A stretch of DNA of 56,385 nucleotides, taken from contig CALMKH010000023.1 of NCBI GenBank assembly GCA_937867025.1, positions 1 to 56,385 of the forward strand. Direction: 5' to 3'. The notes below the pieces were generated by a model. It made no database searches. It was not told the origin of the DNA and saw only the letters and a list, made by a program, of their open reading frames with translations. Positions 15,537 to 24,681 of this stretch are shown one piece after another (the first letter of the stretch is position 1; every line of letters begins with the position of its first letter). The stretch comes from an uncultured Bacteroidota bacterium. Lineage in GTDB: Bacteria > Bacteroidota > Bacteroidia > NS11-12g > UBA955. Both the position numbers and the translations under genes were made by a program.

Positions 15537-17704
15537 AACTTATCGGGTAACTGGCTAAGAAAAGCGATAACGGATTCTATTCGTTCAATACGGTATCTGG
15601 CAATGCTGCCGGCTTCACCAACCTTGACGGTAATGGCATCATAATGTTGCATTACTTCAAACAGGAATTCATCGGTCATGTCGTCGCCCACAGCCAGGCA
15701 AAAGTCGAAATCCCTGACATTGAAAGCATGCAGCACGGCTGTACCCTTATTGATCTGTGCGGGTTTGACTTCAATGACTTTATTTCCATCAATGATATGG
15801 GTGTTTGCGCCGGTAAGATAGTCGTGCAGCAGGCTTATCAGTTCCCGTGATTGTGAGAAACCGCTATAAGGATCAGAATTCCTGTAATGCCAGCATAACG
15901 AAAAATTTTTTTCTTCAACAAAAGCTCCGCTGCAATTGTCCGCAAATATCTGCATGATCCTGTGGACCCCATCCTTCCATATGAGTGGATCAACAATGGT
16001 GGAATGCCAGCTTTTCTGCCTGACAAAGCAGCCATGCTCGGCAATGAGCATAACAGGAAGATGACCGAACCACTCCTCCAGGGTTTGCCTGTCTCTTCCG
16101 CTTATAAGAACCACTTCATTCCCGGGATCGAGCGCCAACAGGGATAATACATCCAGCACATCCTGCCCGGGCCTTGCCATATGCGGAACCGGCTGAAATG
16201 CAGCCAGGGTGCCATCATAGTCCAGGAGTATCAGCCGCTTATGTGCCTTCAGGTATTTCCGGCGTATCATTCCTTTCGTCTCATCATGCATCCGGTCAGG
16301 GTATATTTTCCGCGCACATACTTCTTCGAGTTCCCTTATGAAATTATTTCCCCATCTCAGCACATCGTGCTTCCTGACCTGGTTGCGCATATTGGTCATT
16401 CTGAGCCTGCGCTCATCGAGTGTCATGCTCAGCGCCATTTTTATTTTCACAGATATTTCTTCTTCATCCAAGGGGTTGAAGAGCAGGGCGTCTGTCAGTT
16501 CTTTTGCCGCACCGGTCATGTCGCTCAGGAGCAATACACCATCTTCGTCACTCCTTGAGGCAACAAATTCCTTGGATACCAGGTTCATGCCGTCACGCAA
16601 TGGTGAAATAAGGGCAATGTCGCAACCCGTATATAAGCCGGTAAGTTCCTGAAAATTCAGTGAACCGTAATGGTACACCACCGGCGTCCACTGTGTCGTT
16701 CCGAATTTGCCGTTGATCTCGCTGATCAGCATTTCGATCATTTGTTTTCTTTCAATATATTTTCTGATCACTTCCCTTGAAGGCACAGCTACCAGGATGA
16801 ATACGATCTTTTCGCGCCACTCCGGATAATCATTTATGAAACGGGCGAAGCCTCTCAGCCTGAAACTGATGCCCTTGGTATAATCGAGGCGGTCCACGGA
16901 AAAAATGATGCTTTTATCCTGGTAAACCGATTTCAGTTTAGCGCGTTCCTGTTCTATCAGGGGATCCAGCAGGGCGTTGGTAAATTTATCAAAATCCACA
17001 CTGATGGGAAAGACCCCGACACGTACCGGCCTGTTGTTGTACAGGAGTTCGAACTGCTTATGCTGCAATCCCGCGATCATTTGTGCGGTAGTCAGGAAAT
17101 GCTGGGCGTATTCGTATGTATGAAACCCAATAAGATCGGCACTCAGCATGCCTTTTACAAGTGTGTCCCGGCAGTATTTAGGCAATAAGCGTATAAGCTC
17201 GTAAGCGGGAAACGGGATATGCAGGAAAAAACCTATCCGGGCGTCGGGTTTGATTTTCCTTATCATTTCTGCCAATGGCATCAGCTGGTAATCGTGTATC
17301 CAGATGATATCCCCCGGGCCTATGATCTTGCATGCTTCTTCCGCCAGGATGGTATTGGCCTGCATATACGCCGTGAAATGAGATGGCTTGAACTCTACAA
17401 AGGCTGGGAAGTAATGAAACAGGGGCCATAGTACAGTGTTTGAGAATCCATTGTAAAAGCCGTAGTTGACGTTCTTGTCCAAAAAAACCGGATGTAATGC
17501 GAAATTGCTGCTGAAGCGTGTTTTCCCTTCATGATAATCTGCCTTCAGGAAGTCGGCCACTCCTACCCAATGCAATTCGTTCGACTCATTTTTCAGGGAC
17601 AGCACAGCACTTACCAGTCCTCCGGCAGAAGACCGGACATCAATATTGCCCTCAATACGCCTGAAGGATACCGGTAACCTGTAAGAAATATTAATGATTT
17701 TCAT
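15533..17704 (-). CDS. Bifunctional trehalose-6-phosphate synthase/phosphatase (OtsA-OtsB fusion)
   Basis: A 723-residue cytosolic fusion. Residues 1 to about 480 are a GT20 synthase that joins UDP-glucose and glucose-6-phosphate: N-terminal NISYRLPVS, the WIHDYQLMPL segment, VDRLDYTKGI and the C-terminal RDGMNLVSKEFVASR. Residues from about 490 are an HAD phosphatase (LLDYDGTLAAF, nucleophile Asp in DYDGT; later AVGDDMTDEFLF) that releases trehalose. Trehalose protects against osmotic and drying stress. A GTG at 17728 extends the frame by eight residues, but ATG 17704 gives the usual family start. The 3' end overlaps the GH15 gene by four bases, so synthesis and breakdown are translationally coupled. 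Confidence 0.93.
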   Translation of the reverse strand: MKIINISYRLPVSFRRIEGNIDVRSSAGGLVSAVLSLKNESNELHWVGVADFLKADYHEGKTRFSSNFALHPVFLDKNVNYGFYNGFSNTVLWPLFHYFPAFVEFKPSHFTAYMQANTILAEEACKIIGPGDIIWIHDYQLMPLAEMIRKIKPDARIGFFLHIPFPAYELIRLLPKYCRDTLVKGMLSADLIGFHTYEYAQHFLTTAQMIAGLQHKQFELLYNNRPVRVGVFPISVDFDKFTNALLDPLIEQERAKLKSVYQDKSIIFSVDRLDYTKGISFRLRGFARFINDYPEWREKIVFILVAVPSREVIRKYIERKQMIEMLISEINGKFGTTQWTPVVYHYGSLNFQELTGLYTGCDIALISPLRDGMNLVSKEFVASRSDEDGVLLLSDMTGAAKELTDALLFNPLDEEEISVKIKMALSMTLDERRLRMTNMRNQVRKHDVLRWGNNFIRELEEVCARKIYPDRMHDETKGMIRRKYLKAHKRLILLDYDGTLAAFQPVPHMARPGQDVLDVLSLLALDPGNEVVLISGRDRQTLEEWFGHLPVMLIAEHGCFVRQKSWHSTIVDPLIWKDGVHRIMQIFADNCSGAFVEEKNFSLCWHYRNSDPYSGFSQSRELISLLHDYLTGANTHIIDGNKVIEVKPAQINKGTAVLHAFNVRDFDFCLAVGDDMTDEFLFEVMQHYDAITVKVGEAGSIARYRIERIESVIAFLSQLPDKL

Positions 17705-17877
17705 GCCGGGAACAGGTGATAACGACACCAGTGCAATATTAAAGAAGGAAACTCATAACAGAATTGATCAGGATCATGAATTGCAAACAGTCCAGGAAGA
17801 GTGGCTGGTGTTTTTCCCGGCGTTGAACATCGATGTAAAAACAGCAGGTAAGGGATTGGACATTCTTGAGGCGCATA

Positions 17878-18237
17878 TCAGGTAGCGAGCCTGCGGATCG
17901 CTTCTTGCACAGTTCCCACAAAATTGACATATCCCCGCTTGTTGCTTTCAAAAATAAAATCCCGGAGACTAAGGCTGGGTATGTTGCTGAAATCACCGAC
18001 TATGGCCAGCCGTACCCGGTAATTGGAAAATTTTTGCAGAATTTCACCGGCCACCCCGGTTTTCAGATCAAAGAATTCGGAACTGATGTTTTTTTTATGC
18101 AATATCACCTTGTCATGCCCCCGGAAATAGAGATCCCCGACAAGGTTCAGCCCCGCATCAGTAGAATGGATGATGAGTTGCTCTGCCAGCACTTCTGCTA
18201 TCGCCTGGCCTTCAGGTTCGTGTAGTTTTATTTCCAT
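17878..18237 (-). CDS. DUF4180 family protein
   Basis: A 119-residue soluble protein matching the DUF4180 pattern: a strand-helix start (EPEGQAIAEV), NLVGDLYFRGHDKVILHKKNI in the middle, the hallmark EFFDLKTGVAGEILQKFSNYRVRLAIVGDFS, and the ending SLRDFIFESNKRGYVNFV. The length is typical. The fold resembles STAS-like small domains, but the biochemical role is not established. It is a single gene; a near-consensus TATTCTTG at 18263-18270 (minus strand) may be its promoter. Confidence 0.85.
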   Translation of the reverse strand: MEIKLHEPEGQAIAEVLAEQLIIHSTDAGLNLVGDLYFRGHDKVILHKKNISSEFFDLKTGVAGEILQKFSNYRVRLAIVGDFSNIPSLSLRDFIFESNKRGYVNFVGTVQEAIRRLAT

Positions 18238-18532
18238 AGCCGGCTATTCGTTTTGAAAGATGCAAGAATAAACTTTTTTTATAAAAGCGACTTAAATATT
18301 TTAATAAAATTATCGGTATAAAAATTTATTTGCCACGTATAATTATTTCGCCTGATATGGATAAACGAAAACTGCTTATTGTATGAAACACCTTGGGTGA
18401 GGATCGTAATTATACCATCGCGTTTACACCTTGTCCCAGTACCAAGTCTTAGGTAATCTGGAACGACGGAATCTGTTCAACGGTAAATATAGCAATTGTT
18501 TATAATAGTTAACTATATTTGTCAGGTCACCC
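18238..18532. other. Divergent intergenic region
   Basis: About 295 A/T-rich bases between the divergent DUF4180 and membrane-protein genes. It holds a possible -7 element on the minus strand (TATTCTTG, 18263-18270) and one on the plus strand (18514-18521, listed separately). No open frame of interest is present. Confidence 0.5.
18514..18521 (+). promoter_or_regulatory. Promoter -7 element (TATATTTG) for the membrane protein gene
   Basis: TATATTTG matches TAnnTTTG and ends 11 bases before the ATG at 18533. A TTG at 18496-18498 lies 15 bases upstream, slightly closer than the usual -33 spacing. Confidence 0.5.
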
Positions 18533-19207
18533 ATGAACCGCATTGCCGAATTCCTGCCTATTCTTACCACCCTGCTCGCGGCGGTTTTCACGCGTGAAAT
18601 GTTCCAGCATTACCGCCGGAGGAAGACCAAATATTTTTTATGGTGGACAATCGGTATTATCACTTTCGGACTGGGAACATTATCTGAAAGTATCAATTTA
18701 CTTTTCGGGTGGTCGGAATTCAACCTCAGGTTCTGGTACATTACAGGCGCACTGCTGGGAGGTTTCACCCTGGCCCAGGGTACAGTATATCTGCTGATGC
18801 CGGAAAGATTCGGTGACTGGACCACAGTCATATGGATTATTTTTGTATGCGTGGCCGCCACATGCGTTATTCTGACACCGTTGACCATTCCCGAAGATTT
18901 TAACGGCAAACTGAGCGGAGAAGTGTTTGAATGGCAATGGGTAAGACTGTTTTCACCATTCATAAACACCTATGCATTTGTTTTTTCTTTCGGTGGTGCG
19001 GTGTATTCGGCCAACAAATATTTTCAGCAGATCGATAAGGAGGCACGTTTTATCGGAAATATTTACATTTCAGCCGGAACATTGTTGCCGGGCATAGGAG
19101 GATTTTATACCAAGATAGGATATGTGGAAGTGCTTTTTGTAACCGAGCTGATCGGTCTGTTCCTCATTTACAGGGGATACCGGATCATTAAGTTTAACCG
19201 TGAATAA
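18533..19207 (+). CDS. Multi-pass integral membrane protein of unknown function
   Basis: A 224-residue protein with about seven hydrophobic helices: IAEFLPILTTLLAAVF, YFLWWTIGIITFGLGTL, YITGALLGGFTLAQGTVYLL, VIWIIFVCVAATCVIL, INTYAFVFSFGGAVY, NIYISAGTLLPGIGGF and VLFVTELIGLFLIY. A short basic segment after helix 1 (YRRRKTK) fits a positive-inside arrangement. The layout resembles seven-helix sensor or uncharacterised membrane modules, but there is no kinase or other output domain. I do not recognise the family. A TATATTTG promoter directly upstream supports a monocistronic gene. Confidence 0.75.
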   Translation: MNRIAEFLPILTTLLAAVFTREMFQHYRRRKTKYFLWWTIGIITFGLGTLSESINLLFGWSEFNLRFWYITGALLGGFTLAQGTVYLLMPERFGDWTTVIWIIFVCVAATCVILTPLTIPEDFNGKLSGEVFEWQWVRLFSPFINTYAFVFSFGGAVYSANKYFQQIDKEARFIGNIYISAGTLLPGIGGFYTKIGYVEVLFVTELIGLFLIYRGYRIIKFNRE

Positions 19208-19741
19208 CTCTGCACTGCCGGGCAGATAACCTAAGCGGCATGAGGGCAGGAGATAAGGTTCGGATATGAAATAACCCCAAGACATCATCATACTTGCGAA
19301 ATATATTGGATCACCGGTTGTAAATGAAAGTGTTGCGGTGGGCTCAGAAAAGCAGTACTCCCAGCAATGCGAGTTTGAACTGCAATTTGATCAGACGGGT
19401 AGAAATTCTAACATTTTTTATCATGGTATTTGTGTAATTATTCTTATTAAGTAAATTAGCTTAAAATCTAGGTCTTTTTGCTATAATAGTAAATAAACTC
19501 ATTGATAATCAACTAATTATACTCAAAGATAAAAATCAGATCCCAATAACAAAATTAATTTTATACGTATTGTGCAACGTATTAAGAATCACCTTGTTAT
19601 TTTTTAAAAAGAACGTAAAAAAACACGAAAAAATCATAAAGATATATTGGAAAATACCGCATGCGGGGGCATGGCATAATTCAAACTGACACAAAAAAAG
19701 GCAGGAATATTTCCTGCCTTTCAAGTTCATTCAGATACGTA
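19208..19741. other. Convergent intergenic region with a terminator at its right end
   Basis: About 530 bases, markedly A/T-rich between 19400 and 19660, between two convergent genes. Apart from the terminator at 19693-19721 I see nothing supported: no ORF with a credible N-terminus, no tandem repeat and no RNA gene. Confidence 0.5.
19693..19721 (-). terminator. Intrinsic terminator downstream of the porin-like gene
   Basis: On the minus strand the arms GAAAGGCAGGAA and TTCCTGCCTTT fold into a G/C-containing hairpin followed by a T7 tract, 20 bases after the stop of the beta-barrel gene. The shape is that of a rho-independent terminator. Confidence 0.8.
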
Positions 19742-20479
19742 TTAAAATGGTGCGGATGGAGGAGGAGGTGGTGCCATTCCGCCGGTTTTGCCAATGAAAT
19801 ATTTTAATCCTATATTGACTATAACACCATTCACTCCGACAACCCAATTGCTGGCTGTGCTGTTTGTCCGATTATCACCCGTGGTACTTTCAGTCTTTGT
19901 GGTATTGAAGCTGATCAATCCGAAGTTGCTGTTGAAAGCCAGGTTTTCCCTGACAAAAAAGAGCAAACCGGTATTAAACCCGAAGGTGGACAGATTGGTT
20001 TTGTTGTCGGTCGTAGTCGAGGTACCGTTCACCAGGGTAGTGGTGGTTTTTCCGTTTCCGGATCCAACGCCGAACTGAATACCGCCATAGCAGGCAAAAT
20101 TCCTGTCATTCCTGAAATAATAGTTTCCAAAGATACCGACACCATTCAAAGGGCTTTCAATCTTTTGTTCTTTTTGGGCGGTAGGAACGTTCGGCGGATA
20201 AAAGTCATTGGTTGTGGTGCTTTTTGTGATAGCCAGGGCGAGACCACCTTCTATCCTGTCGGTGAAAAAGTAGCTGAAAGCAGGTACAAAGGCAAAACCG
20301 CTTCTTTTCTGGCCAAATGTCGTAGTAGTTGCACCGGTGGGGACAAAGGTAGCTGTGTTTTCAGTCTTGCCACCGTTTAAACCGATAGTGCCTGTAAGAG
20401 CCATGGCTCCTTTGTTAATCTGTGCAAATAGTCCTGTGGACATACTTACACACAAAACAGATAGAATTAATCTTTTCAT
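19742..20479 (-). CDS. Outer-membrane beta-barrel protein with a proline-rich tail
   Basis: A 245-residue exported protein. A signal peptide (about 1-19, ending TGLFAQ) is followed by amphipathic strands typical of a small outer-membrane barrel (FAFVPAFSYFFTDRIEGGLAL, GVGIFGNYYFR, LSTFGFNTGLLFFVRENLAF, VVGVNGVIVNIGLKYFIG). Two Thr/Asn-rich loops (TTTTLVNGTSTTTDNKT, TTKTESTTGDNRT) would face outward. After the last strand comes a short tail MAPPPPPSAPF, unusual because barrels normally end at an aromatic strand. Function beyond an OmpA-like/porin-like barrel is unknown. It is flanked by its own promoter and terminator, so monocistronic. Confidence 0.8.
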   Translation of the reverse strand: MKRLILSVLCVSMSTGLFAQINKGAMALTGTIGLNGGKTENTATFVPTGATTTTFGQKRSGFAFVPAFSYFFTDRIEGGLALAITKSTTTNDFYPPNVPTAQKEQKIESPLNGVGIFGNYYFRNDRNFACYGGIQFGVGSGNGKTTTTLVNGTSTTTDNKTNLSTFGFNTGLLFFVRENLAFNSNFGLISFNTTKTESTTGDNRTNSTASNWVVGVNGVIVNIGLKYFIGKTGGMAPPPPPSAPF

Positions 20480-20499
20480 AAGTGTATAATTTTAAGGCA

Positions 20500-20507
20500 A
20501 ATGTAAA
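20500..20507 (-). promoter_or_regulatory. Promoter -7 element (TACATTTG) for the porin-like gene
   Basis: The minus strand reads TACATTTG, matching TAnnTTTG, 20 bases before the ATG at 20479; the predicted leader is about 15 bases. Confidence 0.5.
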
Positions 20508-20901
20508 CCATTAAACCATATAAAAAATATGGGTGGATAAAATGTGCTGTAAAGTTGTCCGGTTGTAAGCCTGGCACGACCCTTGACAAACTATGCAGAT
20601 GCCTGATAATCAAAGCTAAATGACAGATTTTCAGATATTCTTCTGAAAAATTATGAGATTCGTCATACTATGTATATGACCTGTAATCTGGAATTATTTT
20701 ACGGTTTTTGCTTATTTAACGTATTGTTAACCTTGACTGATCATTTTGGGAGAAATGCTGATGTCCGTTTTTGAGGCAATTTCTACATATAAAAATGCAC
20801 TGCAAAAACCGGTGATTTAGCCATGACAGGTAACTGATCAATATTTTTATTTATTTTTCGATTATTTATTTTAACTTGCATTGAAAATTAACAAACTTCT
20901 C
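20508..20901. other. Divergent intergenic region upstream of the LamG gene
   Basis: About 390 A/T-rich bases. A TAACTTG at 20872-20878 (one base short of TAnnTTTG) is a possible -7 element for the plus-strand gene and would place the transcription start between the TTG at 20881 and the ATG at 20902, favouring the ATG. Nothing else is supported. Confidence 0.4.
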
Positions 20902-23241
20902 ATGAAGGCAAGGCTGTTTTTTCCCTGTTTATTACTGGCCGGACTATTGGCCCAGTCTTTATCCGCACAGGATCTGACGCCTTCCCAATGGCCGCACCTG
21001 AAGGGTTACTGGACATTCCAGGATCAGGGCAAGCTTACAAAGGCCACGGTAGGCAATGACCTTGCCCTCGTGGGCTCCCATCAGCATCTTGGCGGACCAT
21101 CCTTATACGATACTGCTGTGCGCATCACCATAGGCAATTATTACAAATGCCTGCATAATATGGCTCCGAACGGGGGAGGAGATTCTGTCAACCGTTATAC
21201 ACTGATGTTCGATTTCAGGATACTCAGCCTGCAGAAATGGCACACGTTTTTTCAAACGGATACAACTAACAAGAACGATGGGGAATGTTTTATAAGACCT
21301 GTAAATTCCGCCACGCCGGGAGCTATTGGTGTTGGTGCTACGGGCTATTCCTACGACAGGGTCAAGCCGAATACCTGGTATCGCCTGGTGATTTCCGTGA
21401 ACCACGGTCATTTTTACCGGTATTACCTCAATGGGAAACTCCTTCATGAAGGCGACACGCAGGAAGTGGATGGAAGGTTTGCCCTGACGCCGCAACTTTT
21501 GTTGTTTGCGGATGAAAACCAGGAAGACGATACAATGGATATTGCTTCTGTGGCGGTATTTGACACCTGCCTTTCACAGGCTGATGCCGCCCGGCTGGGC
21601 ACGATAGATCCATGCGCCAGGAATCCCATGACTCTCTCATTAGGCACAGATACGGTCATATGCGGAGACAACCTACTTAGCAAATCGCTCGGTTATGGGT
21701 ATACCTATAAATGGTCGACCGGGGACACATCTTCCACAGTCAGCTTCAGTATGAAAAAACATGGGAGCGGACAAAAGACGATATGGGTGAAAAAGACTGA
21801 TGTCAATAATTGCGTTTTGCTGGATACATTTGTTTTGGGGATTTACAATACACCACCGCTCAACCTTGGAAAAGACACAGGTTTCTGTGAAGGGCAGAAG
21901 CTCAGGATAACGGCTGGCAGTGCAGGGGGAAACAGTTTTGTCTGGACAATGCTCCCTGCAGGATCCATCGTTTCCAAAATCAATAATTTTACCATTGACA
22001 CTACAGGCAGTTATGCAGTGTTAATGACAAACCAGTCCGGCTGTTCCAGTTCAGATACCATACAGGTTACCGTATTCAGTCTTCCGCCAAAACCTGCTGT
22101 AGCAACATCTAATAAAGACATATGCCAGGGGGATACGGCTGTTATTTCGGGTCCGGCAGGATATAAAACGTATATCTGGAGCAATGGACAAAATGCTCCT
22201 TCTATTTCTATTCAGCAGTCTGAGACTGTGAGTTTAAAGGTTCGCGATTACAATGGCTGTGAGAGTCCGTTCTCTGATGACATGCAAATAACCATGCACA
22301 ACAATCCGGAAGCTCCTGAACTGAAATTTTTTCCGGATACATCGGCCTGTGAAGGCGACAGCATCATTGTTTCCGTTCAGGGTGCGGCATCGTCTTATCT
22401 TTGGAATGATGGCCAGGGACCGGCAGTAAGGAACATTAAAGCAAGCGGTTCGTTTTATGTGACCATCAAGGATCAGATGGGTTGCCAGAGTCCCGTCTCA
22501 GACACCCTTAACATTACATTCAACCCCCGGCCTGCAAAACCCGTCATAGAACTTATGGGGTTGCTTAACCAATGCCTCGGAGACAGTGTGACCCTTCGTT
22601 GCAAAGATTCGTCAGCGCATTACGAATGGAGCAATAATGGCATTGAAAAACACATGGTTTCAACATCAACGGAAACCTTCAGGGTAAGACTGCGCAACCG
22701 GTTTGAATGCCGTGGCGAATGGTCCGACAGCATTACCGTCCTTTTCCATTCCATACCTCCCAGGCCCGAGGTGCAAACATTGGGTCAGGATAGCCTCACC
22801 TGCAGTATACATGCCAAAAGGTATCAATGGATCATAGATGGCAATACAGGGGACGACACCATGAAATCTGTCAAGGGCATCGACAAGGCCTCATTTATGG
22901 TAAAGACAGGATCAGATTACTGCTGGTCGCAGCCTTCCGAATCGTTCATTTTTGAAAAGAGCAGCATAGAACCGACCCTGACGTCAAGGATTATGTTCCG
23001 CATCAGTCCCAACCCGGCTGATGAAGTGATAAAACTGCAGATGGTAAATCTCCGGGGCAATAGTACTGTCGCCATCCGCATCAGCGATCTTCCGGGCAAA
23101 ATGGTTCTGGATCTTAACACGGATCCTGATAAAATCAAGTCGGGATTGGAGCTAGACCTCGGTCACTGGCCTGCCGGAATGTATTTTGTAAGGGTAAGCA
23201 CCCTGCAGGGGGTCTATACCGCGAGATTTATGCTGAGATGA
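20902..23241 (+). CDS. LamG-domain surface protein with a T9SS type A sorting domain
   Basis: A 779-residue secreted protein. A signal peptide (MKARLFFPCLLLAGLLAQ, cleaved near LSAQ) is followed by a concanavalin/LamG-like domain (about 30-240, with SVNRYTLMFDFRI and WYRLVISVNHGHFYRYYLNG), then about five Ig-like/PKD-like repeats each with a PPxP linker, paired Cys and a YxWSNG-type core. The C-terminal sorting domain begins at FRISPNPADEVIKLQ and ends GMYFVRVSTLQGVYTARFMLR. It should pass Sec, then the type IX system, and be anchored at the surface; carbohydrate or matrix binding is inferred from LamG. A TTG at 20881 would add seven residues; the ATG is chosen because it gives a standard signal peptide. 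Confidence 0.88.
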   Translation: MKARLFFPCLLLAGLLAQSLSAQDLTPSQWPHLKGYWTFQDQGKLTKATVGNDLALVGSHQHLGGPSLYDTAVRITIGNYYKCLHNMAPNGGGDSVNRYTLMFDFRILSLQKWHTFFQTDTTNKNDGECFIRPVNSATPGAIGVGATGYSYDRVKPNTWYRLVISVNHGHFYRYYLNGKLLHEGDTQEVDGRFALTPQLLLFADENQEDDTMDIASVAVFDTCLSQADAARLGTIDPCARNPMTLSLGTDTVICGDNLLSKSLGYGYTYKWSTGDTSSTVSFSMKKHGSGQKTIWVKKTDVNNCVLLDTFVLGIYNTPPLNLGKDTGFCEGQKLRITAGSAGGNSFVWTMLPAGSIVSKINNFTIDTTGSYAVLMTNQSGCSSSDTIQVTVFSLPPKPAVATSNKDICQGDTAVISGPAGYKTYIWSNGQNAPSISIQQSETVSLKVRDYNGCESPFSDDMQITMHNNPEAPELKFFPDTSACEGDSIIVSVQGAASSYLWNDGQGPAVRNIKASGSFYVTIKDQMGCQSPVSDTLNITFNPRPAKPVIELMGLLNQCLGDSVTLRCKDSSAHYEWSNNGIEKHMVSTSTETFRVRLRNRFECRGEWSDSITVLFHSIPPRPEVQTLGQDSLTCSIHAKRYQWIIDGNTGDDTMKSVKGIDKASFMVKTGSDYCWSQPSESFIFEKSSIEPTLTSRIMFRISPNPADEVIKLQMVNLRGNSTVAIRISDLPGKMVLDLNTDPDKIKSGLELDLGHWPAGMYFVRVSTLQGVYTARFMLR

Positions 23242-23243
23242 AG

Positions 23244-23261
23244 AATGGACAATTGTCCATT
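23244..23261. repeat. 18-bp perfect palindrome between convergent genes
   Basis: AATGGACAATTGTCCATT is self-complementary and is followed by TATCAATTATCAATTGTC, which repeats the CAATTGTC half. It lies between the convergent LamG and MFS genes. It may act as a bidirectional terminator (short A/T tracts only) or be part of an interspersed AATTGTC-type repeat; the window alone cannot tell. Confidence 0.5.
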
Positions 23262-23262
23262 A

Positions 23263-24672
23263 TCAATTATCAATTGTCTTATCATTCCTTATTCTGGCCA
23301 GCAGCAGTGATCCGATGATGAAGAAAACCATCAGCGACAGGACCGAGTACCTCAGGTTGGGCTGAATTTCTTTTTCCATGCCCGCCATGTCTATAACAAG
23401 TACCATAAGATATTTTGTGAAACCGAATACAAATGTGCCTATGACGATGGCGATCTTTTCAGAGAATTCATAGAAACTGAAGTACGACGCATGATCCATG
23501 GTGTCACCCGGTATCATTTTGGCATACGTGCTTCGCGAAAGGCTTTGAATTCCTCCCATCACAAATCCCACTACCGAAGCCAGCAGGTAAAAGGCATTGA
23601 TGCTGGTAATGTAATACGCAGCAATGCAGATAACCACCCAGACCATATTCAGAATGAGCAGGGCGTAAATATTGCCTATTATCCTGGACAATTTTGCAAA
23701 CAGGTATGCGCCCGGTATGGCAATAAGCTGTATCAGCAGCACAGTAATGATTAAATTCTGTGTTGGCATCTTCAGCTCCACGTCTGCAAAAAGAGTGGCT
23801 ACATACATAACGGTTTGAACCCCCATGCTGTAGAAGAAAAAGCCACCCAGAAATTTTCTGATCAGTCCGGATTGCCTGATCTGCATAAAGACCTGGCGTA
23901 GTTCCCTGTAACCTTTTGAAAAGGAAATACGCGCACTGGTGCCCGTCCTGCCCGGAAGATAATAAAACGGAATCAGTGAAAATCCCATCCACCACACACC
24001 GACACAAATAAACGCGAGCGAGCTGGCCGAGCCGGCATAGAAACCTTTGGCTTTTTTTAATGCCTCTTCTTCGGTAAGGGCGGGGTTGGCTGTCAGCAAT
24101 TCCTGCACTTTGCCGCTGACATCATACAGCAGGTCGGGTTTTATAATAAAGAGGAGATTGGCGACAAGTAAAATAACTCCTCCTATGTATCCCATGGAAA
24201 ACCCTTTGGCGCTAAGCTTGTCAAACCTATCTTCCGTGGCGATTTCCGGCAGATAGGCATTATAGAACACAATGCTACCCGCATAACCTATGGTGCCGAG
24301 GATAAAAGTGGAAACCCCGATCCATGTATGGTCGCTGTCAAAAAAGCTCATGCCCAGGCAGCTCATGCTTCCGATAATCACAAAAGCACGCATGAAGGAT
24401 TTTTTATTTCCTGCACTGTCAGCTATGCCGCCCAGGATAGGGTTTATCAGTGCGACCACGAGGAATGCAAACGAAAGGCAATATGTGAAAACAATGGAAG
24501 AATCTTCGAAATGAAAGCCCAGGATATCCACCCCTGCTTTTGTCTGGCTGGTCCAGTATATGGGGAAAACGGCCGAGGTGATGGTCAGTGGGAACACACT
24601 GTTTGCCCAGTCGTACATGCACCAGGCATTGGTTATTTTGGGATTGTTTTTTTCTATGGTTGGAGTTTGCAT
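23263..24672 (-). CDS. MFS transporter, UMF1 family
   Basis: A 469-residue inner-membrane transporter with about twelve helices. The N-terminus NAWCMYDWANSVFPLTITSAVFPIYW is characteristic of the UMF1 (Atg22-like) family, whose members have a conserved YDWANS segment. Further support is NPILGGIADSAGNKKSF (MFS motif A region), the large central loop with the KAKGFYAGSASS stretch, and GGIQSLSRSTYAKMIP, a conserved segment of the second half. The family is usually called an MFS effluxer or amino-acid exporter, but substrates in Bacteroidota are not established. A TATTTTTG promoter lies 19 bases upstream, inside the end of the preceding methyltransferase gene. Confidence 0.88.
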   Translation of the reverse strand: MQTPTIEKNNPKITNAWCMYDWANSVFPLTITSAVFPIYWTSQTKAGVDILGFHFEDSSIVFTYCLSFAFLVVALINPILGGIADSAGNKKSFMRAFVIIGSMSCLGMSFFDSDHTWIGVSTFILGTIGYAGSIVFYNAYLPEIATEDRFDKLSAKGFSMGYIGGVILLVANLLFIIKPDLLYDVSGKVQELLTANPALTEEEALKKAKGFYAGSASSLAFICVGVWWMGFSLIPFYYLPGRTGTSARISFSKGYRELRQVFMQIRQSGLIRKFLGGFFFYSMGVQTVMYVATLFADVELKMPTQNLIITVLLIQLIAIPGAYLFAKLSRIIGNIYALLILNMVWVVICIAAYYITSINAFYLLASVVGFVMGGIQSLSRSTYAKMIPGDTMDHASYFSFYEFSEKIAIVIGTFVFGFTKYLMVLVIDMAGMEKEIQPNLRYSVLSLMVFFIIGSLLLARIRNDKTIDN

Positions 24673-24681
24673 GTTAATGGA

